This document shows, one piece after another, positions 1 to 8,393 of a stretch of 21,564 bases of DNA. A program made the position numbers and the translations under genes. Source of the DNA: Ferrovibrio terrae_B. Its GTDB lineage: Bacteria; Pseudomonadota; Alphaproteobacteria; Ferrovibrionales; Ferrovibrionaceae. Each line of letters opens with the position of its first letter. Position 1 is the first letter of the stretch. Location: contig NZ_CALRUC010000072.1 of the NCBI RefSeq assembly GCF_943371255.1, positions 1 through 21,564 of the forward strand, read 5' to 3'. The notes under the pieces are model-generated. The model ran no database searches and was not told the DNA's origin. It saw nothing but the letters and a program-made list of their open reading frames with translations.

Positions 1-722
1 CCAAGGGCGTGCTGCAGCCGCTGCTGGTGCGCCGCGCCAAGGACGGCCAGGGCTACGAGATCATCGCCGGTGAGCGCCGCTGGCGCGCCGCGCAGATCGC
101 CAAGATCCATGCCGTGCCGGTGGTGATCAAGGAGATTTCCGACCGCGACGCGGTCGAGATCGGCCTGATCGAAAACCTGCAGCGCGAGGATCTCAACCCG
201 ATGGAGGAGGCCGGCGCCTTCCTCCCGCTGGCCGATGAATTCAAATACAGCCAGGACCAGATCGCCCAGGTGATCGGCAAGAGCCGCAGCCATGTCGCCA
301 ACATTCTCCGGCTGCTGCAATTGCCCAAGCCGGTGGTGCAGATGATCATCGAGGGCAAGCTCTCGGCTGGCCAGGCCCGGCCGCTGATCGGCCATGCGCT
401 GGCCGAGCAGCTGGCGCTGCGCATCGTCGAGGGTCAGCTGACTGTGCGCCAGGTGGAAAAGCTGGTCGCCGTCGGCCGCGAGGTCGGCACCCCGGCCGCC
501 GCCAAGAAGGGCGGTCGGCCGCCCTCGGCGCCGAAGCCGAAAACCGCGCCGGTCGGCAAGGATGCCGACACGCTGGCATTCGAGCGCGGCATCACGGCGG
601 CGCTGGGTCTGAAGGCCGAGATCGAGGCCGAACCGGGCAAGCCCGAAGCCGGCCGCCTGGTGCTGCATTACCAGACGCTGGAACAGCTCGACGAACTGGC
701 CAAGAAGCTGAGCCGGCGCTGA
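1..722 (+). CDS. parB: ParB family chromosome-partitioning protein, 3' part
   Basis: This is the C-terminal part of a ParB CTPase/DNA-binding protein; the start lies before the window and the frame is open from base 3. ParB binds centromere-like parS sites, spreads on DNA as a CTP-dependent clamp, and works with the ParA ATPase to segregate the origin. Visible signatures are the GERRWRAA box (part of the CTP-binding N-domain), the ENLQREDLNPMEEA segment, and a helix-turn-helix around YSQDQIAQVIGKSRSHVANI for parS recognition. A variable linker rich in Ala, Pro and Lys follows, then a C-terminal dimerisation segment ending LAKKLSRR. In Alphaproteobacteria parB usually follows parA near the replication origin, so this end of the window is probably origin-proximal (inference). 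It is followed after 18 bp by a GGDEF gene on the same strand, so the two may share a transcript. Confidence 0.95.
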   Translation, partial: KGVLQPLLVRRAKDGQGYEIIAGERRWRAAQIAKIHAVPVVIKEISDRDAVEIGLIENLQREDLNPMEEAGAFLPLADEFKYSQDQIAQVIGKSRSHVANILRLLQLPKPVVQMIIEGKLSAGQARPLIGHALAEQLALRIVEGQLTVRQVEKLVAVGREVGTPAAAKKGGRPPSAPKPKTAPVGKDADTLAFERGITAALGLKAEIEAEPGKPEAGRLVLHYQTLEQLDELAKKLSRR

Positions 723-740
723 CGTCGCGATGATGGCCCC

Positions 741-1783
<1,043 letters not shown>

Positions 1784-1787
<4 letters not shown>

Positions 1788-2275
1788 CTTTTCAGCCGCA
1801 CCGCCAGATCGGCGGCAAGGGCCGCGATGTCGCGCCCGGCGGTATCGATCACATGGTCGACTGCCCAGGCCTCGTAATCCATCGCCAGCACATCCTGCCA
1901 GCGCGGCAGCACATGGCCGGGGATATCGGCCTGCCGTGCCTCCACCCGGCGGCGATGTTCGGCCGCATCGGAACAGACCACCTCGATTTCGATGGCCTGC
2001 GCACCGGCTGCCGCTGCCGCCGCGCGCCAGCCGGCACGGCTGGCCGCCACCGGGTTGACGCTGTCGGCGATTACGGTCAGGCCGAGCCGCAGATTGTCGG
2101 TGGCAACCTGCTGTGCCACGCCATAGCCGGCCGCGCCGATCCTGTCGCCGAGCGTTGCCTTCAGGGCCTGTTCTATGGTGTCCACGCGCAGATGCATCGC
2201 GGCGCGCTGCTGCGCCAGTGCCCGCGCCAGTGTTGTCTTGCCCGTTCCAGGCCGGCCGCCCAGGATGACCAGCAT
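1784..2275 (-). CDS. Small P-loop kinase / AAA-type ATPase
   Basis: This 163-residue cytoplasmic protein is a compact P-loop NTPase of the kinase-like type (AAA_33 style). The Walker A motif GGRPGTGKTT lies at residues 6-15. It is followed by an RVDTIEQAL segment where substrate-binding residues sit in related small-molecule kinases, a strand ending in a VIADSVNP acidic motif, and a basic LID-like stretch EHRRRVEARQ. The substrate cannot be read from sequence; relatives include gluconate-kinase-like, zeta-toxin-like and antibiotic phosphotransferase proteins. No antitoxin gene flanks it, so a toxin role is not supported. The ATG overlaps the stop of the upstream lipoprotein gene (TGATG), so translation is probably coupled. 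The 3' end overlaps the convergent GGDEF gene by 4 bp. Confidence 0.85.
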
Positions 2276-3195
2276 CAGTTGGTGTCAGCCCAGCTGGTGA
2301 CTTTCAGAACGCCGTCATCCTGACGCAGGCTGTAATGCAATGGGCGTTTGACATGGCGCCCGGCAATCGTGTCTTCATCGACATGCAGGTATTCGACACT
2401 CACCGCGATGGCAAATGTGCCGTCGGTGTTGCGCGCCTCGCTGACCAGGGCAATGTCCTTCAGTAGGAGGTTGCCGCGTCCGGCCGCGTCGATATAGGGG
2501 ATGTATTCGACATTGTTGCCATCGAAATGAATCCGGATGGCCTCCTCGGCTGCACGCCATGACAGTCCCGAATTCGGCAGTGTGATGTCGGGAGCGATCA
2601 CCGGCTTCAGCGGTTCAGCGCCGTATTTCTTCAGCAGCGGATTGAGGTTCCAGGTCGATTTCGGCCAGGTCGGATTGAGATTGTAGATTGCGCCGCATTC
2701 CATGGTCGCATGGGCCAGCGCGAGGCTTATCGCGCTCATGCTGGTCAGCACCAGATCGGTCTGCCACAGGCCGGTCGGCACGGAGGAGAAATTTTTTGGC
2801 CGGGTGCCGGCTTTGCACGGTTCGGAGATCTGTGTCTCGACAAACCATTCACCGCCGGCATTCAGATCGGCCCGCAGCGTGGCGGTCTGGACCGTGTATT
2901 TGCTGTGCTTGTCTGCTTCGCGCAGGGACAGGGTGATTTCCAGTTCCCCCGGCGGCACATCGCGGATGATGAGGGTTTCGTCGGCGAGTGCGCCAACCGT
3001 CTCTCCGTTCACCGCCACGACGGGGATCGGAGCCCGGGCATCGATCACGTTGTCAGTGCGGTACAAAACGAGGCGCACCGTACCGTCGGGCCTGGGCGGC
3101 ATCTGCATGGCCTCGACCGCCACGCGCTCCTTGGTCGTTCTGCAGGCCGCAAGGCCGGTCAGCAGCAAGGTGACGATCAGGACATTTCGAAACAC
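2275..3195 (-). CDS. Predicted lipoprotein with DUF2846-like segment
   Basis: I do not recognise a function. With the chosen GTG start the protein is 306 residues and begins with a lipoprotein signal: a short basic start, a hydrophobic run and the lipobox LAAC with Cys18 as the lipidation site, so it should be anchored in the cell envelope. The GTG at 3195 is preferred because GGGGG ends 5 nt before it; an in-frame GTG at 3201 has no usable spacing. An ATG at 3273 would add 26 residues that disturb the signal peptide. After the signal, a region of about 110 residues (LVLYRTD, VAVNGETVG, RDVPPGELEITL) resembles the beta-rich DUF2846 domain (inference). The remaining 180 residues are unassigned. 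It precedes and is translationally coupled to the P-loop kinase gene. Confidence 0.8.
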   Translation of the reverse strand: MFRNVLIVTLLLTGLAACRTTKERVAVEAMQMPPRPDGTVRLVLYRTDNVIDARAPIPVVAVNGETVGALADETLIIRDVPPGELEITLSLREADKHSKYTVQTATLRADLNAGGEWFVETQISEPCKAGTRPKNFSSVPTGLWQTDLVLTSMSAISLALAHATMECGAIYNLNPTWPKSTWNLNPLLKKYGAEPLKPVIAPDITLPNSGLSWRAAEEAIRIHFDGNNVEYIPYIDAAGRGNLLLKDIALVSEARNTDGTFAIAVSVEYLHVDEDTIAGRHVKRPLHYSLRQDDGVLKVTSWADTN

Positions 3196-3306
3196 GCGCA
3201 CCCCCGGTTGTGCGGATACTATGCCAAACCGGTTGCAGAAAAGACAAGGCCAGGCTCGCAAACCGCCGCGCATGCACTAGATTGGCTGGCAAACCGGAGG
3301 CCTTGC

Positions 3307-3711
3307 ATGACCGAGACGAAATCCGCGCCCAGTTGCGGCGCCACCAAGCCCCTCTCCCCCGAAGCCGAACGCGTGCTGCGCGGCCATGGCACCGAGCGGC
3401 CGGGCACCAGCCCGCTGAACCGGGAAAAGCGCAAGGGCAAATACTTCTGCGCCGGCTGCGGCACCGAGGTGTTTGCCTCCGACACCAAATACGACAGCGG
3501 CAGCGGCTGGCCCAGCTTCTATGCCCCGGTGGCCGAGAATGTGAAGGCCACCGTCGATACCAGCCACGGCATGCGCCGCATCGAGGTGCATTGCGCCAGC
3601 TGCCAGGGCCATCTGGGCCATGTCTTCGAGGACGGGCCGGAGCCAACCGGCCTGCGCTACTGCATCAACGGCGTGGCGCTCGACTTCAAGCCGGTCGACG
3701 ACAAGAGCTGA
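3307..3711 (+). CDS. msrB: Peptide-methionine (R)-S-oxide reductase MsrB
   Basis: This 134-residue enzyme reduces the R epimer of methionine sulfoxide in oxidised proteins, normally with thioredoxin as electron donor, in the cytoplasm. The full SelR fold is present: KYFCAGCG and HCASCQGHLGHVF supply two CxxC pairs (Cys48/51 and Cys96/99) that bind structural zinc, DSGSGWPSFY forms the substrate pocket, and Cys119 in RYCINGVAL is the catalytic cysteine. GGAGG at 3296-3300 sits 6 nt before the ATG, fixing the start. It is a single-domain enzyme with no MsrA fusion and no msrA gene nearby. Its last 55 bp overlap the 3' end of the convergent hydrolase gene on the other strand. Confidence 0.97.
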   Translation: MTETKSAPSCGATKPLSPEAERVLRGHGTERPGTSPLNREKRKGKYFCAGCGTEVFASDTKYDSGSGWPSFYAPVAENVKATVDTSHGMRRIEVHCASCQGHLGHVFEDGPEPTGLRYCINGVALDFKPVDDKS

Positions 3712-4853
3712 CCGGCCGATTGCGGAGCAGCCGGCGTATCGCGGTGGAACACGAAGCTGCGGTCGCTGGCGCTATCGCCGGGCCGGGTGATGTGCGCGGC
3801 CAGCGTGTCGCCCGTGCGGCGCAGGTCGAGCAGGCCGAACTCGGCTTCGCCGCGCCAGCCATCGGCGGTGGCGATCAAGGGTAAGTCGAGGGTGCCCTGC
3901 TCCGGCAGCGTGAGGGTCATCAGCGGCACGCCGAGATCATCCAGGCCGATCTCCATGCTGAAACCCCAATGCCGGCCGGGCTGGCCGCGCCAGCGGCCCT
4001 GATAGGACCGCAGCTGCTGCGCCGTCTGCGCGGACACGGCGACGGCGGCGAAAGCCCGGTCATCGCGCAGCCCGGTACAATCGGGTGTCCGGCCGTTTGC
4101 CGCCCTGCTGTCGGTGATCTCGCTGTCGATCAGGTGACGGATGCAGGGGCCATAGCGCCGCGCGAAGCTCCAGCCCAGTCCCGCGCTGTGGCCGACGATG
4201 CCGGGCAGCTGCGGCCGGTCGATCACCAGATGCGGCGCCGCGGCGCTGGCCAGCTGCTGGCGCAGCCAGGGCCCGCGCACCGCCGGCATTTCGGTTTCGT
4301 AGAAAATATCCTGCGGAAAATAGGCAGCGACCAGCCGCTGCGGCAACGCGCCAAGCTGTCGCCACATCGGCCGCATCGCGTGGTCGTTGAGCTCCCAGCC
4401 GAAGCTGTGATGCGCCACCGTGGCCGGCGCGAGTGCGATCACGCCGGCCACTGCGCGACGCTGCGCCACATCGACGGCGGCATAGGCCCCCATCGAAAAT
4501 CCCATCAGCACGATGCGGCGATAGCCCAGCGCCCGGGCCTGTTCCACGGCCTGTTCCACCGCGGCGGCGGCACGAAAACCGCTGTCGCTCTTCAGGCTGC
4601 GATACTGGCGGTACACATCCCAGCCGGCCTGCGCGAAATACCAGGCCAGCGGCGGCGCCTGTTCGATGTAGGCATGGGCGCCAAAGCCGTGATTCCAGAT
4701 CACCAGGCCGGTGGCCTGCTCGGGGCCGCGCAGCGGCGGGGCCGGCAGACCATAGAAGGTGGCCGGCGCGAAGCCCGCACCGGCCCGCGCCGCCGGGGGC
4801 AGCGTAAGCCATGGCAACAGGCCGAGCAGGAGCAGGATCGCCAAGCGAAGCAT
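3657..4853 (-). CDS. Secreted alpha/beta hydrolase
   Basis: This 398-residue protein has an N-terminal signal peptide (hydrophobic residues 4-20, AARAGAG cleavage region), so it probably acts in the periplasm or outside the cell. The core is an alpha/beta hydrolase: an oxyanion-hole HGFG at 55-58 and a nucleophile elbow GFSMG with Ser120. IVGHSAG near residue 216 may carry the catalytic His, but this is uncertain. After about residue 265 there is a C-terminal extension of some 110 residues, beta-rich in appearance (RWRGQPGRHW, MTLTLPEQGTLDLPL), which may be a separate binding domain. Substrate is unknown; esterase, lipase and dipeptidyl-peptidase-like activities are all possible. No clear Shine-Dalgarno precedes the ATG. 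The 3' end runs 55 bp into msrB on the opposite strand. Confidence 0.85.
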   Translation of the reverse strand: MLRLAILLLLGLLPWLTLPPAARAGAGFAPATFYGLPAPPLRGPEQATGLVIWNHGFGAHAYIEQAPPLAWYFAQAGWDVYRQYRSLKSDSGFRAAAAVEQAVEQARALGYRRIVLMGFSMGAYAAVDVAQRRAVAGVIALAPATVAHHSFGWELNDHAMRPMWRQLGALPQRLVAAYFPQDIFYETEMPAVRGPWLRQQLASAAAPHLVIDRPQLPGIVGHSAGLGWSFARRYGPCIRHLIDSEITDSRAANGRTPDCTGLRDDRAFAAVAVSAQTAQQLRSYQGRWRGQPGRHWGFSMEIGLDDLGVPLMTLTLPEQGTLDLPLIATADGWRGEAEFGLLDLRRTGDTLAAHITRPGDSASDRSFVFHRDTPAAPQSAGQLLSSTGLKSSATPLMQ

Positions 4854-5005
4854 GGCAGCAGAACGCCGGGGCCGTCCGGCTGTCCCCCCGGTCCCATTCT
4901 TGTCATAGGCTGTTTATAGCTTTGCCCGACAGACTGGCAGGCCGGGCGCCGCCGCCGAAACAGGCAGCCGGACGCGCTCAAAAAATCACCAAAAATTAGG
5001 CAATG

Positions 5006-5020
5006 GACTAAATTTTAGTC
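5006..5020. promoter_or_regulatory. Perfect AT-rich palindrome upstream of amtB
   Basis: GACTAAA-T-TTTAGTC is a perfect inverted repeat with 7-bp arms around one central base. It lies about 118 bp upstream of the expected sigma-54 start, a distance suited to an enhancer-binding activator. The sequence does not match the known NtrC consensus, so the binding protein is unknown. It could also serve the divergent hydrolase gene. Confidence 0.4.
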
Positions 5021-5104
5021 ACGCTTGGGGACGGTAAGTCCTAGAATAATCACGCTGTCCGGCTGATTCCCGCCTTCTGCGAGATTTGCCGCAGTGCAAC
5101 CGGC

Positions 5105-5120
5105 TGGCACGGTTCTTGTA
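5105..5120 (+). promoter_or_regulatory. Sigma-54-type promoter for amtB
   Basis: TGGCACGGTTCTTGTA matches the sigma-54 (RpoN) consensus TGGCACG-N4-TTGCW at all positions but one: the conserved C at -12 is T. GG and GT dinucleotides have the exact -24/-12 spacing. Transcription would start near 5131, giving a leader of about 140 nt. Ammonium transporter genes are classic nitrogen-regulated RpoN targets, which supports the call. Confidence 0.7.
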
Positions 5121-5182
5121 AACATTTAGGCCAGAGGTATGCGCCAGGGGTGGGCCTTTTCCGGAGTTCTCATTGGGGGGAA

Positions 5183-5230
5183 CCGGACGGGTCCGCCGGC
5201 AAGCCGGGAGCGATCCCGGACCCGGTCCGG
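5183..5230 (+). promoter_or_regulatory. Structured GC-rich amtB leader with overlapping hairpins
   Basis: Three inverted repeats crowd into 48 nt of the predicted amtB 5' UTR. CGGAC/GTCCG lies at 5184-5195. A 6-bp stem CCGGGA/TCCCGG closes a GCGA tetraloop of the GNRA class at 5204-5219. CCGGACC-C-GGTCCGG is palindromic at 5216-5230. The second and third share bases 5216-5219, and the first and third are similar enough to pair, so alternative folds are possible. No known riboswitch family was recognised. Confidence 0.4.
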
Positions 5231-5270
5231 AAACTGGCGTGACCTTCACTGACAGGAGGATTAAACCGTC

Positions 5271-6632
5271 ATGCAACTCTCCACCGTCTCGACGGCCACT
5301 GTGGCCGATCAGCGACAGCTCGGCTGGCTCAGCTACGTCATGTTCGGCCTGGTGCTGGCTGCTCTCTTTGCCCTGATTCCCTCGCTCGGCTTCGCGGCCG
5401 ACGAAGCGCCGAAGCTCGATACCGGCGACACCGCCTGGATGCTCACCTCGACCGCGCTGGTCCTGATGATGACCATCCCTGGCCTCGCTCTCTTCTACGG
5501 CGGCATGGTGCGCAAGCAGAATGTGCTCAGCATCATGATGCAGAGCTTCGCCATCACCTGCCTGGTCACCGTGCTCTGGATGATCGTCGGCTACAGCCTG
5601 GCCTTCTCGGAAGGCAACGCCATCATCGGCGGCTTCGGGAACCTGTTCCTGTCCGGCCTGGCCATCGACAGCGTGAACGCGCTGGCCAAGACGATCCCGG
5701 AAACGGTCTTCATGACCTTCCAGCTCACCTTCGCCATCATCACCCCGGCCCTGATCACCGGCGCCTTTGCCGATCGCATGAAGTTCTCGGCGATGCTGTG
5801 GTTCATCGGCCTGTGGCTGATCTTCGTCTACGCGCCGGTTGCCCACATGGTCTGGGGCGGCGGTCTGATGGGCGAAATGGGCGTGCTCGACTTCGCCGGC
5901 GGCACCGTGGTGCATATCAACGCCGGTGTGGCCGGTCTGGTCGCCTGCCTTGTGCTTGGCAAGCGCCAGGGCTACGGCAAGGTCAGCCATGCGCCGCATA
6001 ACCTGACGCTGTCGATCATCGGCGCCGGCCTGCTCTGGGTCGGCTGGTTCGGCTTCAACGCCGGTTCGGCCGCTGGTGCCAACGTCAATGCCGGTATGGC
6101 CATGGCCGTCACCCAGATCGCCACGGCGGCCGCTGCGCTCGCCTGGATGTTCTCGGAGTGGCTCGCCCGCGGCAAGCCGAGCGTGCTCGGCATCGTCTCG
6201 GGTGCGGTGGCCGGTCTGGTCGCCATCACCCCGGCGGCCGGCTTCGTCGATCCGATGGGCGCGCTGATCATCGGCATCGTTGCCGGTATCATCTGCTTCG
6301 TTGCCGCCACCACGGTGAAGAATGCGCTGGGCTATGACGACAGCCTGGACGCCTTCGGCGTGCACGGCATCGGCGGCATCGTCGGTGCGATCCTGACCGG
6401 TGTGTTCGCCAAGGCGGCGATTGCCGGCAAGGACGCCCCGCTCGGCCTGCTCGACGGCAATGGCGGTCAGGTTCTGACCCAGATCTACGGCGTGGTCATC
6501 ACCATCGTGTTCACCGCGATCGTGACCCTGATCATCCTCAAGATCATCGACTGGACGATCGGTCTGCGCGTCGATGAGGCCACCGAGCGCGATGGTCTCG
6601 ACCTGAACCTGCACGGCGAGACGGTGCAGTAA
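5271..6632 (+). CDS. amtB: Ammonium transporter AmtB
   Basis: This 453-residue inner-membrane channel of the Amt/Mep/Rh family takes up ammonium as a trimer. An N-terminal signal-like segment (about residues 20-43, ending GFAADEAP) is followed by 11 predicted transmembrane helices. Family signatures are FYGGMVRKQNVLS, DFAGGTVVHINAGVAGL and FGVHGIGGIVGAILTG. The two pore histidines are His215 and His365. The C-terminal tail (DEATERDGLDLNLHGE) is the region that gates with PII proteins. AGGAGG at 5254-5259 supports the ATG, with a rather long 11-nt spacer. Regulation is probably by nitrogen limitation through the sigma-54-like promoter at 5105. The partner glnK is not adjacent and must lie elsewhere if present. 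A strong hairpin follows the stop. Confidence 0.98.
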   Translation: MQLSTVSTATVADQRQLGWLSYVMFGLVLAALFALIPSLGFAADEAPKLDTGDTAWMLTSTALVLMMTIPGLALFYGGMVRKQNVLSIMMQSFAITCLVTVLWMIVGYSLAFSEGNAIIGGFGNLFLSGLAIDSVNALAKTIPETVFMTFQLTFAIITPALITGAFADRMKFSAMLWFIGLWLIFVYAPVAHMVWGGGLMGEMGVLDFAGGTVVHINAGVAGLVACLVLGKRQGYGKVSHAPHNLTLSIIGAGLLWVGWFGFNAGSAAGANVNAGMAMAVTQIATAAAALAWMFSEWLARGKPSVLGIVSGAVAGLVAITPAAGFVDPMGALIIGIVAGIICFVAATTVKNALGYDDSLDAFGVHGIGGIVGAILTGVFAKAAIAGKDAPLGLLDGNGGQVLTQIYGVVITIVFTAIVTLIILKIIDWTIGLRVDEATERDGLDLNLHGETVQ

Positions 6633-6649
6633 CAGGGGTACGCGAAGGC

Positions 6650-6683
6650 ACCCGGGCCGGCTTTCCCACCCGCCGGCCCGGGT
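6650..6683 (+). terminator. Hairpin terminator after amtB
   Basis: A perfect 12-bp stem (ACCCGGGCCGGC pairing with GCCGGCCCGGGT) closes a 10-nt loop, starting 18 nt after the amtB stop. The following sequence is T-rich but interrupted (TTGCTTCGTCTCTTC), so termination may be imperfect or factor-assisted. Confidence 0.7.
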
Positions 6684-6884
6684 TGCTTCGTCTCTTCAAC
6701 GAAATGGTGGGGATGCGGACGGCCCGCTTGCGTCGCGTTCAGTCCCGGTTTGGCAAGTTCCAGTCGCCTTCAGTCCAGTCAGCTTTCTTCGGCCGCTTCG
6801 CGCAAGTCGCTTTTCTCTCCGCCATTTTTCCGATTAAATCGAACGGAACCTCTTCCCGCTCGTTCTCGTCGCGGAGACACGCCT

Positions 6885-8393
6885 TTGACCGCATTTGACG
6901 AGATGGACCTCGGTCCCGCTGCGCTGCAGACCCAGTCTGGACAAAGCCAGGCGGGCCAGTCGCAATCGCAGGCGGCCAGCAGTGTCCGCGCTCCCTACCG
7001 CGATTACAAACGCTGGCTCGATGCAGCCCCGGCCGACATGCTGGACCGCCGCCGCCAGGAAGCGGATCTGCTGTTCCGCCGGCTCGGCATCACCTTCGCC
7101 GTCTATGGCGAGGGCGGCGACACCGAACGCCTGATCCCGTTCGACATCGTGCCGCGCATCATCTCGGCGAAGGAATGGAAGCGGTTGCGGCGCGGCCTGA
7201 AGCAGCGCGTCAAGGCGCTCAATGCCTTCCTGGATGACATCTACCACAAGCGCGAGATCCTGCGCGCCGGCACGATTCCTGAGGATCTGATCCTCAGGAA
7301 TGCGGCCTATGTGAATCACATGCGCGATGTCACCATCGCGCGGCAGACCTATACCCATATCGCCGGCATCGACCTGGTGCGCACGGCGGAAAACGAATTC
7401 TACGTGCTGGAAGACAACTGCCGCACGCCGTCGGGCGTCTCCTACATGCTGGAGAACCGCGAGGCGATGATGCGCCTGTTCCCTGATCTCTTCGCGCAGG
7501 TCCGCGTGGCGCCGGTCGGTCACTATCCCGATGCGTTGCTGCAGACCCTGCGCGATTCTGCACCGCCGCATTGCGAGTCCGAACCTACCGTCGCGCTGCT
7601 CACGCCCGGCGTCTACAACTCGGCCTATTTCGAGCATGTCTTCCTCGCCGAGCAGATGGGTATCGAGCTGGTGGAAGGTGGCGACCTCACGGTCAAGGAC
7701 GACATCGTCTACATGCGCACCGTCGGCGGGTTGAAGCGCGTCGACGTGCTCTACCGCCGCCTCGATGACGATTTCCTAGATCCGAAAGTCTTCCGCAAGG
7801 ATTCGATGATCGGCATTCCCGGCATCTTCAACGCCTACAAGGCCGGCAACATCACGCTGGCCAATGCAGTCGGCACCGGCGTCGCCGATGACAAGTCGAT
7901 TTACCCATACGTGCCCGACATGGTGCGCTTCTATCTCGGCGAGGAACCGTTGCTCGCCAATGTGCCCACCTACGTGCTGCGTCGGCCCGATGACCTGAAA
8001 TACACGCTGGAGCATCTCGACGAACTGGTGGTCAAGGAGGTGCACGGCTCCGGCGGCTACGGCATGCTGGTCGGGCCGAAGTCATCCAAGGCCGAGATCG
8101 AGAGCTTCCGTGTCAAGATCGTGGCGAAACCGGAAGCCTATATCGCGCAGCCCACGCTGGCGCTCAGCACCTGCCCGACTTTTGTCGAGAGCGGCATCGC
8201 GCCGCGCCATGTCGACCTGCGGCCCTTTGTGCTCAGCGGCGAGACCATGCGTGTGGTGCCCGGCGGTCTGACCCGCGTGGCCCTGCGCGAAGGCTCGCTG
8301 GTGGTGAATTCCAGCCAGGGCGGCGGTACCAAGGACACCTGGGTGCTGGAGGAAGACGAAGCCGACGACATCAAAGCCGGCGAGGATGACTGA
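6885..8393 (+). CDS. Circularly permuted ATP-grasp protein (CP_ATPgrasp, DUF404/DUF407)
   Basis: This 502-residue cytoplasmic protein belongs to the circularly permuted ATP-grasp family, predicted to form amide or peptide bonds using ATP; the substrate is unknown. Family features are YRDYKRWLDAA near the N-terminus, FDIVPRIISAKEWKRL, YVLEDNCRTPSGVSYMLENR, the VYNSAYFEHVFLAEQMGIELVEG region and VKEVHGSGGYGMLVGP. The TTG at 6885 is chosen because GCGGAG ends 8 nt upstream and the product then begins MTAFDEM, as expected for the family. An ATG at 6750 in frame would add a low-complexity Ser/Arg stretch from the intergenic region, and the ATG at 6903 lacks a good site. A Gln/Ser-rich linker follows the start. 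Its stop overlaps the next ATG (TGATG), so it is coupled to the alpha-E gene, its usual partner. Confidence 0.93.
   Translation: MTAFDEMDLGPAALQTQSGQSQAGQSQSQAASSVRAPYRDYKRWLDAAPADMLDRRRQEADLLFRRLGITFAVYGEGGDTERLIPFDIVPRIISAKEWKRLRRGLKQRVKALNAFLDDIYHKREILRAGTIPEDLILRNAAYVNHMRDVTIARQTYTHIAGIDLVRTAENEFYVLEDNCRTPSGVSYMLENREAMMRLFPDLFAQVRVAPVGHYPDALLQTLRDSAPPHCESEPTVALLTPGVYNSAYFEHVFLAEQMGIELVEGGDLTVKDDIVYMRTVGGLKRVDVLYRRLDDDFLDPKVFRKDSMIGIPGIFNAYKAGNITLANAVGTGVADDKSIYPYVPDMVRFYLGEEPLLANVPTYVLRRPDDLKYTLEHLDELVVKEVHGSGGYGMLVGPKSSKAEIESFRVKIVAKPEAYIAQPTLALSTCPTFVESGIAPRHVDLRPFVLSGETMRVVPGGLTRVALREGSLVVNSSQGGGTKDTWVLEEDEADDIKAGEDD

Larger units (their letters stand above)
4854..5270. other. Divergent regulatory region between hydrolase and amtB
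   Basis: This 417 bp stretch has no plausible gene. It separates the divergently transcribed hydrolase (-) and amtB (+) genes. It holds an AT-rich palindrome (5006-5020), a sigma-54-like promoter (5105-5120), and a GC-rich leader with overlapping hairpins (5183-5230) before the amtB ribosome binding site. No glnK (PII) gene is present, although glnK commonly lies next to amtB. Confidence 0.8.

Noticed and set aside
2710..3306. In-frame upstream extension of msrB
   Set aside because: It is antisense to the lipoprotein gene, while the ATG at 3307 has an ideal Shine-Dalgarno and gives a normal MsrB length.
5086..5099. TTGC-N6-GCAA inverted repeat as an NtrC site
   Set aside because: It lies only 6 bp before the sigma-54 element, too close for an enhancer, and does not match the NtrC consensus.
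5019..6614. 531-codon open frame on the - strand opposite amtB
   Set aside because: It is antisense to a clear ammonium transporter; the product is rich in His, Asp, Gln and Gly, as expected for the reverse complement of GC-rich membrane-protein codons, and shows no domain.
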